Origin: Coriolopsis trogii
Lineage: Eukaryota; Basidiomycota; Agaricomycetes; Polyporales; Polyporaceae
NCBI GenBank assembly: GCA_020543525.1
Contig: JAHYIO010000036.1
Span: forward strand, 1,984,001 to 2,048,000
Length of the DNA: 64,000 bases
Reading direction: 5' to 3'
Below, in pieces: positions 11,919 to 23,704 of the stretch. The stretch's first letter is position 1. Each line of letters opens with the position of its first letter. Under the pieces are notes generated by a model that saw only the letters and a program-made list of their open reading frames with translations, searched no databases and was not told the origin of the DNA. The position numbers and the translations under genes are program-made.

Positions 11919-13812
11919 ATGTCCTCTCCCTCGACGTCAAGGCACTCACTATCCACCGAGAAAGTCGGGGAGCCGTCCCGCCCAAAGTCTCCGATTGATG
12001 GCTTCTCTTCGCGAACATCAGTCACCGTCGATCCAGCTGCAGCCTCAAGAGAAGACGTCGACGTCAACAAAGACTTCCGACATGCAGCGTACGGACCTGG
12101 TCCAGGAGAGGAAGCCGAGGACAAGTTCGAAGTCACAATGAGCTTGGACGATCCGGATAACCCCAAGTCATGGTCGCGGGCGTATCGATGGTACGTCACC
12201 GCGCTCTCAGCCATACTCCTATTCAATGCGTGAGTCTTGCTTTATACTATCTCTAACTGCCTTGCAATCCTCTGAGCGGCCCATAGAACATTCGCATCCT
12301 CTGCACCATCAGGGATCGTCCCTGCGCTAATAGAGGAGTTCCACTTCAGCACTGAAGTTGCGACATTGACAATCGCAATATTTGTCGCCGGCTACTGTGT
12401 TGGTCCTTTAGCATGGGGGCCATTATCAGAGGAGTATGGTCGCAAACCCATATTCTTGGTATCATTCATTGTCTACACCGGATTCCAAGTCGGTTGCGCA
12501 CTCTCAAGAAACACCGCGTCCATCCTGATCTTCCGGTTGCTGAGTGGCATATTCGCTGCCGGACCTCTGGCCAATAGCGGGTGAGTGACTGCATTCTTCT
12601 GTTCCTCTGTTCTGCAGCGCGCTCATACGATGGCTCTTAGTGCCGTCATTTCGGATATCTGGGACGCGGACACACGAGGCAAGGCAATGGCCCTTTTCAC
12701 GCTCGCACCTTTTGCGGGTCCGTCACTAGGTCCCACTGTCACCGGGTTCATGTCCGTCGCCGGTGTCTCCTGGCGGTGGACGTTTTGGTTGCTCGCTATG
12801 TTCGCCGGAGCATGTCTCTTTTTCATCACATTTACCTTACCGGAGACATTCTTGTGAGTGGTTGACCGATTACTGTCCTCAACGTGCGCTAACTTCAGCA
12901 TGCGAATAACAGGCCCATCCTCCTCGTGCGGAAAGCCGAGAAGCTGAGGAAGGATACTGGTGACAACCGCTACTGGGCACCTCTGGAGCGCACCAAGCCG
13001 ACCATGACGCAGCGCTTCAAACGTGTATTCACTCGACCATTCGTGATCCTTGCACGCGAACCCATGCTCATTGCCATCACAGTTTACATGAGTGTACGTC
13101 CTCCCGCCCGCTTCCCGCCCTCTTCCCGTGCTAACCTATGGGCCAGTTCGTGTACGGCATCATCTACCTCCTCTTTGAAGCGTATCCAATCGTCTTCGGC
13201 AAGGGCCACGGCTTCAACGAGGGCTTCGTCGGCCTCACCTTCCTCCCCATCTTCCTCGGCGGTGTCATCGGCGTCATTATCTATCTCTACGTCTTCAACC
13301 CCAAATACGCCGCTGCGATCGAGAAGTATGCCCCAAACCCGGTCCCGCCTGAGTACCGCATGGAGCCGTGCCTGTACGCCGCCCCGCTCTACGCGCTCTC
13401 CTTCTTCTGGTTCGGGTGGACGTCATACCCGACCATCTCCTTCTGGGCGCCCCTCGCGGCAGGGATTCCCATGTCCATCGCCATCGTTTGGATCTTCCTC
13501 GGCCTCATCAACTACACCATCGATGCCTACCTCTTCGTCGCCGCCTCCGCGCTCTCCGCCACCATTGTCGTTCGCTCCATCTTCGGCGCCGTCTTCCCCC
13601 TCTTCGCAACGCAAATGTACGAGACCATGAACCCGCGCTGGGCGTCGACCCTCCTCGGGTGCCTCGCGCTCCTCATGGCGCCCATCCCGCTCGTCCTCCG
13701 CAGGTACGGGCCGAAGCTGCGCCAGAGGAGCAAGTATGCGCCGACGGGGAAGCCGATAGCGCCGCCCCCTTCTGCGGTCGTGAGTGAGAAAAAAGGCGAG
13801 AGTGCGGCGTGA
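11919..13812 (+). CDS. MFS transporter, DHA1 drug:H+ antiporter type
   Basis: A 12-helix plasma-membrane exporter resembling fungal polyamine and multidrug transporters. The N-terminus of about 80 residues is cytosolic, Ser/Pro-rich and acidic. It ends in the DHA1 hallmark SLDDPDNPKSWSRAYRW before the first helix. Motif A appears as GPLSEEYGRKPIF between helices 2 and 3. The helix-5 antiporter motif C is in LAPFAGPSLGPTVTGF. The long central loop has RFKRVFTRPFVILAREP, typical of the group, followed by six more helices. There are about four short introns, for example after residues LLFNA and ITVYMS. The ATG at 11919 is the first in frame; the frame is open a little further upstream without one. 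The substrate cannot be read from sequence. Confidence 0.92.
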
Positions 13813-14343
13813 GCGCACCGAGGGCGTTGGGGTGTTGGGTTGAGTGCCTCCGTTAGCTTACTTGATGACTCCTTACGCACTTTGCATGACTTACGCGCAT
13901 ATCACTTTCACTTATCACTCCGTCGCGTAGTATACCGCAGCAAATCGTCTCGTTTCACTATAGAGGGCCATCGGACAAGTCTCGCATTCCGGATAGGATG
14001 GGTAGGATACATCTGTACTAAGCTGACACTTTAATGGTTTTGGTGGTGGAAGGCAGTACGTGTATGGTTACTCTGCATCGTACTATATTTTAGCTCTACG
14101 AGGAAATCCACTAAGTTGGAGACTGCGCGCACAAGATTGAGGGAACTCGCTGGTCTGAAGATAGCCAGGCGCAATGCAGTGAGTGACGCTCAGTATCAGA
14201 GATCTTTACTGGTGTGGCCAAAGGAGTCGCTCGAGCAATTGTATGTCCAGAAAAATAACAGATCCACATTTCCAGGTATCCAAACATCCAAGGATGCATA
14301 CATAGATTCCGAAGGAGAACCTCTATTAGAAATACGATCGCCT
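13813..14343. other. convergent intergenic region
   Basis: 531 bp between the convergent 3' ends of the MFS gene and the F-box gene. I see no coding frame with family resemblance. Confidence 0.45.
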
Positions 14344-15964
14344 TCAGTACTCCAAGGCGTACGGCTCCCGCGTCGTCCCAAAGACAGCGTTGTCTATGTA
14401 ACACGTCAGCAATATTCGTTTCGACTTAGCAAGCGCGCGTTTGTAACTCACCGTTTATCTTTACGATGGCATCCATGTCGTTCTCGAGCAGGAAACGCCG
14501 TACCTGCTCTCCATTCCCTGCCGACATTGCTTCCAGCTTCTGTCCGACGGCGTCGTCCCCGATAACGCGATACCACTGATACTCGGCGTACGCGCAGTCG
14601 TACTCGTCCTCGTACCACATGTACTCTGACGTGGAGCGCTTGGCCGCCCATGCCACATAACGGAGGCTGGGCATGATCTGGGGAAGCCTCTCTGGCAGTT
14701 CCGCTAGCGCCTGGAGGTCCTCCTCCGACCAGCGCGCAGTTTCCGAACCTGCCAGAGGAGGCTGAGGCGTAACTATGCGCAGGCAGACAAGCGAGTAAGT
14801 CCGGAGACAGTCGAGGAAGCGTGCCTAGCTTCCACATCAGCACAAGCACATGAAACGATAAAGTGTTGAAGTTCTCACCACCCAGCCTGCCTTGGGGCAA
14901 CGTTCCCACATGTGGCAATGGACGTCCATGAACCTGAGCCTTGGCGCGGTACATGGCAGTTGCTCCCAGTACTGGAGCCATTGCGGCGCATCCACGAACG
15001 AGTGCAACGACAATCCGACTGGAGACGTGTCTCCAATGGTGCGGAGGAACGACTGCAGTTCCCGAGGATACTTGCGGAGTTGCAAAAGATGGACTGGCTG
15101 GTGAGCTGAACCCTGCGTTCGGAGTCCAGTGACGGATAATCGACGCAAGGGGGAACCTGAACGCTGTTCGATCGAGAAGCTGCTGATATGTTGTTCAAGG
15201 ACATCTAGGTTTGGAAACAACGTGGGGATGTCTAGGAGTTGGGAGGACCAGTGTATGGACAGGCATCGAACGTACGGCAACACTGCCGAGTCCTCTCTCG
15301 GATATATTGGTGTCTTGTATGGGCAACAGTTGATTGCGCTGACATTCAAGTCAAGCGCACGGAGCTCTCTGATGGGTGCGACAGCTGCAAGGACTTCATG
15401 CAGGAAGTCGACAATTTCCTTTGCCTCCCCAGGTAGACTCGTCTTGACAGTCGATATGCCGAGGTGCTCCGGCCGACTGCGGAATGTCTGGAACACCTCC
15501 AAGGCGTTCGAGTCGACCTGGCAGAGCTCAAGGTTGACGAGCCTTGTCATGGACGAGATAGCCCGACCGATGCGAGAATCGTGATGAGCCAGGTAGGCAA
15601 AGTGTTCCACATGGAGGTGTGTCAAACTGGGTGCCGCTTCGAGTATGTCGCCGATGAGAGGGGCAAGCGAATACTCGTACGTAGTCTCCGGGAAGGTCCA
15701 GTTGGGGTCATCTTGCCAGGATCGTTCCACGAAGGTGCTGCCAATGATAGAGAGGCTGCGTAGAAAAACTACGCGCCTAGGGTGCCCACTTAGGAGGTGT
15801 TGATGTATCCGACGCACGTCGGCCGGACGGCGACACATTAAACTCGACCCCACGCGGTGAATAGCAAAGTCATGAGCACGGTGTGCGGTAAGGGAGAGAT
15901 TCAAGGCATCCTGTCCGCGGATATAGGAAGCAATTTCATGCAGCACGTCGCCATTGAGAGTCAT
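14344..15964 (-). CDS. F-box protein
   Basis: A probable substrate adaptor of an SCF ubiquitin ligase. The F-box is at the very start: MTLNGDVLHEIASYIRGQD, then LNLSLTAHRAHDFA. After it come about 300 residues with irregular leucine-rich spacing (SLTHLHVEHF, LVNLELCQVD, LRALDLNVSA, PYVRCLSIHW), typical of basidiomycete F-box/LRR-like proteins. The main exon runs to about 14880. A second coding stretch (LPQIMPSLRYVAWAAKRST) follows, and a short last exon ends AVFGTTREPYALEY at 14344. I could not settle the exact junctions near 14770-14880. The frame stays open upstream to an in-frame ATG at 16240, so a longer low-complexity N-terminus is possible. I chose 15964 because family members usually start right before the F-box. 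Confidence 0.75.
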
Positions 15965-16403
15965 CAACCCCGACGAACGAGCGTCGTTGCTGTAGCATAG
16001 CGCCTTAGTCGCCTGAACGTGGGCATGACCGCTGTGGTGCAGCAGCGGTTGAGCGACGTGCCACGTATGCGGAAATGGCACACGCACCCATTGTTCGTTC
16101 TCTCCGTGAACACCGACCGAGAGCCATGCACAGGGCGGCTGTATGCTGTTTGGGTGGGGGTGGTGGTGAGCGGAAGAGAGGAGGCGAGCACGAGCAGACG
16201 TACTGGTGTGCGCGGCGGTCACGCTGGCAGTGACGGTCATTGTAGGATGCAGGGATCTTATCAGATAAGATGTAGGTGAAGGTTTATGTATGCGCGTCTG
16301 TGATCTGGGAAAGTCAACGCAGGCGCCCGCACTGCAGTGATCTTGGGCAGCGAGAATCACATGGCCACAACGCGTGGGTTCGCCCCAACAACCATGTTCT
16401 CCT
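15965..16403. promoter_or_regulatory. divergent promoter region, F-box and J-domain genes
   Basis: 439 bp between the chosen divergent start codons. Part may instead be coding if the F-box gene starts at 16240. No specific element was recognised. Confidence 0.4.
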
Positions 16404-17607
16404 ATGTCCTCGGCTCAGGCAGGTCTCTACCTCTCGTCGTACGTCTCCAAACTCACCTCGCATGCAGCGAGCACCTACTTTCATTTACCCATCGAGGAGG
16501 ACGAAGACTTCCTCGAGGAAGACTACATCCCTCCAACGACCAAGCACATATCCTGGGTTCCCTCAGATGCCACTCTCTCTCCCGACACTACTTCATTCGC
16601 CACCGCTTCCCCCTCTTCCCCCGCAGGCCCCTCCAAGCAACGCAAACCACCATCGGAACAGAGCACGTCCAAAAACAGGGCGACGATCAACGAAATCCTC
16701 TCTCAGGACGATTGCTATGCCGTCCTTGGGATCTCTCGAGCGTCCCGAATAGACAAGCTCACTCTTCGACGTGCCTATCTCGCTAGGAGCAAAGCATGTC
16801 ATCCAGAGTACGTATGGGAGTCAAATTCATCTCTATAACTTCTCAGCCCCATTTAGTAAATTCCCAGATAATCCGGAAGCCACTCGTGCCTTTCAAAAGG
16901 TGTCTGTTGCATATGATATTCTGAGCAAGCCTTCTTCGAAACGAATGTATGATTCGCGGTCCACCAAGACACCCTTTGATTTTACCTCCACGACATACCC
17001 GCGAGCAGAGGAGACATTCCGAGGGGTAATTATAGGCGTCATAAACGACATGCTCGACGGCGACTTGGAAATGGTTCGCACAATTCTTTGTGAGTCTCAG
17101 CCCGCTTGTATACCACAGTCCATTCTGACTTTTGTCACCACTGAAGTTGCTGTCAACAACATGAATCCCTCATTGCAGCTCGGAGAAGAGGGCATCAACT
17201 CAGTGCTCATGACCCTCGAAGCCATCCGTACACGCGCACTCTGTACGTCCCCCCAGCTCATCCCCGGGATTCGTCCATTTACCCCTTCTCCGTTACTCAC
17301 AGCATGTCGCACTTGCATATTCGCCCTCCACCACGAAGTCACGCGCGTGCTCGAGGTCCAGCGCGCCTTCCGCCAGCTCTCCTACTTTGACCTCCGCCGC
17401 CGCTCCTACCTCATGATCCAGCTCGCCCGCCTCACCATCAGCATGCCCATCGCGCTCGAGGAAGCACTCCGACAGCAAAAGGAAGAGGACTATGGCGAGA
17501 GCGCTGTGCGCGACTCCGAGACCACCCTCCTCAATCGCCGAGTCTACACCCTTCTCCGAGGCATCGTCTCCGTCCTGGAGCGGATGGAAGGCCTCGTGAA
17601 GAAGTAG
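16404..17607 (+). CDS. J-domain (DnaJ-like) protein
   Basis: A co-chaperone for Hsp70. The N-terminal 90 residues are variable and acidic (EEDEDFLEEDYIP). The J domain starts around residue 100 with DCYAVLGISRASR and continues through LRRAYLARSKACHPDKFPDNPEA to FQKVSVAYDILSKPSSKRMYDS. The essential HPD triad is present. Its Asp codon is split by the intron that begins near 16812, which is why simple translation reads HPE there. After the J domain comes a helical region ending VYTLLRGIVSVLERMEGLVKK. It has no Cys-rich or DnaJ C-terminal domain, so this is a class C J protein. The chosen ATG (MSSAQAGLYL) is the first one in the frame that leads into the J domain. Confidence 0.87.
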
Positions 17608-18221
17608 ACCGGCCGGTTGGAGCTGTATACATTCCATTCTTCTACTGATAGAGGTTTGTTCCTGATTTTTGCACTACCTTATCCGCTGCACTTCTTGCCT
17701 ACATAGCTCTCATAGAATCCACGAGCTCGTCTCCCACATGCCACCATCTTACTAGTCACGTCCGACACCACGTATGTCCCCAATCTCATGCTAGCTATTG
17801 TAATTTCTTGGGCGCAACGCTTTTACGTAGAACATCTTCATATCGGAAAGTCCGTGTATGATTACGCGCGAGAACAGCTGGCTACATCAGGCATGTATTA
17901 CCGCAGGCAATAACAATTGTACACTCGGAAAGATTCGAATCAAACAATTCGCAACACGCATACATTAGGGAACGCAGAACGCAGGAAGGGACAAGTAGCA
18001 ACAAGTCCACGGGACGTCGGAGCGTAGACGAAGCTAGTCGCAATATCAGAGTAGAATACAGTATGTAGCATAAAGTCAGGTAGGCTACTACCAGGGACAC
18101 GTCGTAAAAGACAAGACAGAGAATAACATAGCGGGACACCGAACACGGAACTTGACAGGAGGCTGAACAATAACCTTAGGCATACACTTTGTTGGTACAA
18201 TTCGACAGGCGGGCGGGACGT
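17608..18221. other. convergent intergenic region
   Basis: 614 bp between the convergent 3' ends of the J-domain gene and the Zn2Cys6 gene. AT-richer DNA with no coding signal. Confidence 0.45.
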
Positions 18222-21200
18222 CTAGGTTTGCTGCTGCTGCTGCTGCGGCGGCGGCCCAAACTGAGTCGAAGGCGGCCTCTGTCCCTGCTACAAACTACGT
18301 CAGTCCCTCGTCTCAAACGACTCTGTCCGGCGCGTGCTCACCCCGTTCCACGTCTGCATCTGCATCGTCGCCGCGTTCAACGTCGGCGAGATCGAGTCTT
18401 TCTCTTCTAGCACGTACTGATCCGCGCCCGGTTGGTAGTTGTACGCCATGTGCGGCGGCACGCTCCCGTTCTCGCCGTTCGGGAAGAACGGATAAAAGTA
18501 GTACGGCGGCAGGTCCGGCATCTTCGGATGCCCGTTCGTCTCCCCGCCGTGCGAGCCAGGGCTGCTCTTCGTGGGGATCGGTGGCCCATACGGACCTGGG
18601 CCGGCGCTGTACTGAGCAGCGCCGAGCTTGGGCGTGGTCGGGGATTTCTGTCCAGCCTTAGCGGTTATGTTTCCTTCGCCCTCCCAGTCCTGTTCGGACA
18701 GGAGGACGGGTGCCCCTGTAGGTGCGACCTGGTGAAGGTTGACGTCGAGAACCTTCTCGGCGAGCTTGGCGATGAGTGGGTGACCGCCGTTTAGTTCCTT
18801 GCGCTCCCAGCGCCAGCGGAATGAAGGTAGCATGTCTAGCGCCATCCACACGTCTTCGAGAGCGACCTGATGCGGGATGCGTTCACAACGCGACATGTGA
18901 CCGTAGAGTATGACCATGGCTGCAATATGAAGCGGAATAGGCGAGACAAAGAAGGCAATGTCGGGGAACCGGATGAGCTGGTTGTGAACGACGATGATGT
19001 TGTGCGATGTCACGATAGCTACAGACGACGGTCAGCGATACCCAATGCAACCAGCTATGGACTTACCATCCACGAGCGCTCGGTGCCGCTGCGCGTACTC
19101 GAGTTCCTTCGCACTGAATAACGCGCGAAGAAGCAGTACCTTTGTGATACCGATCTTCAGCAGCGTCAAGCCTTCGTCTTCCGTGATATCTGCGACAAGC
19201 TTTGCGCGCTTGTCAAGCGACCATTCCTCGGTACCGCTGAAGAACCACTTGTAATGGTCTGGCAGCTGTGACCGGAAGATGACCATGCTCTTGATAATCC
19301 TGTTAGCGTGGCGCATGATAGAATCTGCGGTTTGTCTCGTTGGAGCATACAGAGAGTTGATGATGTCAGCCTGGATTTCCGCAATAGGGGCACTGAGGAT
19401 ACAGTGATCGGAGACCTCGAAGCCTTTGCCGCGAGAAGGACGCGGTGTGTTGGAGTCTGACGGCGCGATAGCCAGTGGGCGGCCAAGTAGTATGGATGTC
19501 CCACGGTCGTGAACAAGAACGATAGTCCAGAGATGGATACGGAGTTGACATTCGTCGGGAGAAAAGACGTTGTCCTGAGAGGTAGGATCGTGATGCAACC
19601 CGAGCTCGATAGCCAGTCGGACAAGGCTTCCAACCAGGCGCCACAGCGTTCGGCCCTGTCTCTGTCGGGATGTCAGCTGGCTCTGCCTGACGCTCTCGAG
19701 CATTGCTCACCTCGGTATACAGGTACCAGTGCAGTAAGATCAGCGCTTGAAGACTGGATACCGTGACCCTGAGATCAGGTTTGACGGAGAGCGCAAGCTG
19801 GAAGAACTCTTCGTGTTCCGGCCAATCGGATGGCATAAGGGTTGTCATGTTCGGGCCAATAGAGGATGCGGATTGCCCGCTGTTCTCCAGCTTGCTGACG
19901 CGGTGGTTTAGCTCGCTAAGGGTTCCAAGCGCGAGCACGAGATACGTGCTGCACACGAAGCCAGGATCATGGGGTACCACCTCGCCTTTGTAGAGCTTGT
20001 CAATTGTACCCTCGAAGTCGCGTCGCAGGAGGACGGGACGGTGGAAATTGAGTCGAGAGAAGTACGCGTCCAAGATCACTTGCACGGTCTCCCGAGACTT
20101 GGGCAGCCAGAGGGATACAGAAGAACTGGTGGCAGTCTGACTCGGGCTAGCCCCTGGAGCTGCTGGAGGGACAGACACGCTATGGCGACGCATAGACACA
20201 GAAATCCACTTGGCAGCGTCACGAGGCAGCGACGGCTCGCCAATCCCACGATCACGACCAGATATCAAGGCACTGGAACCAACAGCTAAGTCCTCTTTGT
20301 CCGTGGGTGGAATAGTAACATCGTTCATGATGGCACTGGCCACACCGAAAGTCTTCGCGAGTGCCTAAACGGAAAGGACATTATCAGCACTGCAGCTCCT
20401 CGACACAATGGGACATATGTGCACGGTTCTTGCTCTGAAGTTGACTATTCCGTCAAAGTCAAAGTCAATGGGCAGAGGGGCATCATCGAGATGACTATCA
20501 TACAAAAATGGAGCGACATGATCGAAGCGATGAAGGACAACCGTAGAACACATATAGATGCGTCAAACCCACCTGTGTGTTCGACATGTCATGAGAATGC
20601 GGGTCCTGTCCACGGATCTCATGAGGAGATGGGGGCCGATGCGGATGGCTGGGAATAGGTCCCAGCGGATGTTGGAACGGCATAGTACGAGGGTCATAAC
20701 CGGGCGGGGGCGGCCCTTGCATCATGTGTGGTGGCGGGGGCCCGTACGGAGGATAATGCATGGGCATTGGTCCGTGGTAGCCGGGAGGCATCATAGGCTG
20801 CCCAGGTGGGGGTACAGGATAGGGATACCCTCTTGGGGGCGAGCCGCCCATCGGAGGACCTTCTGTGCGCAGAGGAAAGCCGCGCGACGTACCGGACTGG
20901 GGGGAATTGGGCGCAAATTGGAAAGTGGCAGAGACCGCATTGTCACTGACATCGATTTCGATTCCCTCACGATGGAGGATGTTGTCAAGATCATTGAGGT
21001 CGAAACCGGGAATGTGACGTTTGAGGAGAGCTTCGCACTGAAGAAGTTGGCGTTCGATGCGTTCGGTATGGCCGCGAGGGGTGAGGGTCTGGCGATGGCG
21101 GTCTTCCTGATGACAAGGCGTGCCCGCCGTCGCACACGCTGTGCAGCGAGGATGTTTGGAGTCGCACTGGGGACGGGTAAGGCAGAGAGAACAACCGGAT

Positions 21201-21522
21201 GTTAGCGGGCTCGGGAGGTCAGACGGGGGATTTGCCGTCGGGCGACACCGACGGGACTTGCCTTAATTTTCTTACTCCTGCATCGTGCGCAAGCCTCATG
21301 TGAACGCCTCAGACGGCGTGGTTCCGCTGGATGGTGAGCATCGTCACCGTTCTCGCCGACTTTCCTGCGCTTCCTGTTAGCAGATTGGGGGCCGGGTGTG
21401 AGTGGGGACTGATGCTGCTGAGGGGTAGGCGGGGGCTGCTGATTGGGATCGATCTGGAGGGCGGTCTGAAGAGAGGAATGGGCCAGATTCAGGTCGGCAT
21501 GCGGGGGTAAGAGGTGTGTCAT
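18222..21522 (-). CDS. Zn2Cys6 fungal-specific transcription factor
   Basis: A nuclear binuclear-zinc-cluster regulator of about 900 residues. The cluster at about residues 79-105 reads CARCRSKKIKC, DSKHPRC, TAC and ATAGTPC, which is the canonical C-x2-C-x6-C-x6-C-x2-C-x6-C. A linker follows (ERQLLQCEALLKRHIPG), then a Pro/Met/His-rich low-complexity stretch (PPGQPMMPPGYHG). The fungal_trans middle homology domain covers ILDAYFSRLNFHRPVLLRRDFE and the LWRLVGSLVRLAIELGLHHDP motif. A Pro/Gly/Tyr-rich tail ends in a short exon reading QGQRPPSTQFGPPPQQQQQT. The exon-1/exon-2 junction inside the zinc cluster uses a GC donor (intron 21167-21261). The target pathway is unknown; no metabolic cluster lies beside it. 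Confidence 0.92.
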
Positions 21523-21882
21523 CGTCGAGGGAGGTGGCCGTCGGGGACGACGAGGGGACGATTATCAACGATGTTGTCAGCGCCCGCCCAAGTCTCGTTG
21601 GAAGACGCGCCTTCGAGCGTCTCACATGCCCGCTATAGCCTCCGCTGTATTTCTCCTCCAGTCCCCATCTTTCCGTCTTTCTATCTTGGTCCCAGATAAG
21701 CCTCGTGATCATTCTGTACCTGTACAGCGCCCTCGTATAACTCGCGTGTACCGTGTCGCACTCTCCGACACACACAAAGCATTGAGGACTCGGAGCATCG
21801 ATTGTTCGCGCCCATACCATATGTGATGTCTCCTCTTCGATGGTATCTATACATGTAAGAACCGCCTTACCAGAGCAAGATC
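21523..21882. other. intergenic region between tandem minus-strand genes
   Basis: 360 bp holding the promoter of the Zn2Cys6 gene and the 3' UTR of the PPX1-like gene. No coding signal seen. Confidence 0.4.
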
Positions 21883-23220
21883 TCATAGGCTCGCAGACTG
21901 TGCTCGGCCTTCGATAATGGTTTTGACCAGCGGGGCAGTCACCTTCCTGGTAGCATCAACGTTCTTTTGTTTCCACACCCGCGCTCGGAACTCCTCCCCG
22001 AAGCCATTGTGAACCCCGTAATCCGGGAACTTCTTTCTCTTCAGACCGAGTTCCCCCGCCTCCTCGAGGGCCTCAAACAAACCGACCGCGAGGTCCTTGT
22101 CCCCGCGCACAACGTACATCTGCTCTCTTCGGTGCTTCCCTCTCCCGTGCTTGTTTGCTTTCTTGCTGTCCCGGAACGAGGTGAGGATCCCGAGCACCGT
22201 GAGCTCGCGATCGGCCATGAACTTCTCGGTTTGGGACCAGAAGTCCTCATGACGCGGTAACCACTCCGCGAAACCCACAGGGACAGTCGAGAGCCCAACG
22301 CGGATCTCGCGTCCCGGCGACTCGACGGGCGTCATCGTGTAGTCCTTGTAGTCCCGTTTCAGGAGGTCCAGCGTGCCGAGATGCGCGACGGACGCCTTCT
22401 TCTCCTGCAAGACGGCGTGGAGCTCCTGTATGCCAGGTGTTTCGTGCGGCGCGTAGTCCTTGACGGCAGCTGCGGAGAGCGAAACGTCGGCGGGCAACGC
22501 TCCAACGCGCGGAATGAGGAACCGGGCGGCTTGTATGTCTGCCTCCTCTGCCTTCCCGCCAGGCTTCAGCCCGCTCGTGTCGATAAGGATGCTGCACAGA
22601 AGCAATGAGGCGAGCTCAGCGGGCATGTCCACTGACCCAGAGGCACTCGCGTGCTCCTCGAACAGCCGTGCGACGAGCGACGCGCAACTGCCTGTCGGGA
22701 CGACGATTAGGCGCGGGTCTGCGGTGTCCCGGTAGAGACCTTCGTCTTGGTGGTGGTCGACCACCGCCACGACCTTCGCGTCCGGATTGGATCGCGTAAA
22801 CCGCGCGTGTAGCCTGTTGTGGTCGACCAGCGCGAACGTCGACGAAGGAAAAGCCGACTCGGGCCCCAGCGGGACGTCATCGATGCAAAGGATGTCCGTC
22901 TCCGGGTTCAGCTTCGCTAACTCGAGAGCGTGCTGGTTCTCAGCTCGCAAGTGGAGCTCGGATCGAGGTGTCTGCGTCAAGGGAACAGCTTTTGCTCCGT
23001 GCACTTTGGATGCGAACCACGCATACGCGATGGCGGAAGCGATAGAGTCGAGGTCTGAATGTGTTGCGTATTAGTCGGGGTGTTCGCAGCACGGATGAAT
23101 GAGCTTACCTCCTGCTTCGTTACCTGTAACTATAGTCCATTCCCGACCTTCACCATCTTGAACAGCCCTCAGATACGAGTTTTTTTTCTCCCTCAGGAAG
23201 GCGGAGAGAGTGATCGACAT
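21883..23220 (-). CDS. exopolyphosphatase, DHH/DHHA2 family
   Basis: The enzyme removes terminal phosphate from inorganic polyphosphate and resembles yeast Ppx1. The start MSITLSAFLREKKNSYL leads into DHH motif I, GNEAGDLDS, which is formed across a short intron near 23055-23108. Metal-binding motifs follow: CIDDVPL, FALVDHNRL, and the signature VVDHHQDEG. Next come TGSCASLVARLFE and LLLCSILIDTSGLKP. The DHHA2 domain occupies the C-terminal third (IRVGLSTVPVGFAEWL, LTVLGILTSFRD), ending SASL at 21883. The predicted length of about 415 residues is near that of yeast Ppx1 (about 397). It is likely cytosolic, as no targeting peptide is evident. A prune-like or general pyrophosphatase activity is possible in the same superfamily. 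Confidence 0.92.
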
Positions 23221-23704
23221 TGATGTCGCTGTGATCGAGATCCACCGCGGCCTCTAGCAACTCCGTTTGAGTAGACGTCGTCCCTGTCATCCCCATGATC
23301 TTACAGTAGTAACGGATACAGAGAGCAGAAATTTGCGGTTGCTTGCCGATGAGGGAGAAGTGAACCTGCTCAAAAGAGTTCGAACGCTAAATAAACAAAG
23401 TGGTTTCGCAGGAAGTAGCATGGGCTTTTGACGCCCTCACCAACTTGATAACCAGGCCAGCGTCACCGCTATATGAACTATATATAAATGCAGGAGATCC
23501 GAAAGCATAGAGAATGCATTACGATTACGACGGAAAGCAATACACAATACAACAGAACAGCAGAGTACATGATCACAGCAACGACAAAAAAAGTACAACA
23601 GAGCAAATCTCGAATACTACAGAGCGCTGCGTTATCTAGAACGAATATAACTTGTTCGACGTGCGTCATAATAGTAAGATACGCCTTCTAATAATTCTGG
23701 ATCC
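23221..23704. other. intergenic region between tandem minus-strand genes
   Basis: 484 bp upstream of the PPX1-like gene and downstream of the kinase gene. The section 23460-23700 is AT-rich. No coding signal. Confidence 0.4.

Noticed and set aside
14448..14981. 177-codon minus-strand ORF at the F-box 3' end
   Set aside because: The neighbouring frame (MPSLRYVAWAAKRS) is more protein-like and joins to the last exon ending ALEY. The 177-codon frame is Arg-rich.
18229..18250. Pure GCT/CTG repeat as a microsatellite
   Set aside because: It is the reverse complement of a short CAG Gln run coding the C-terminus of the Zn2Cys6 protein, with only a few units.
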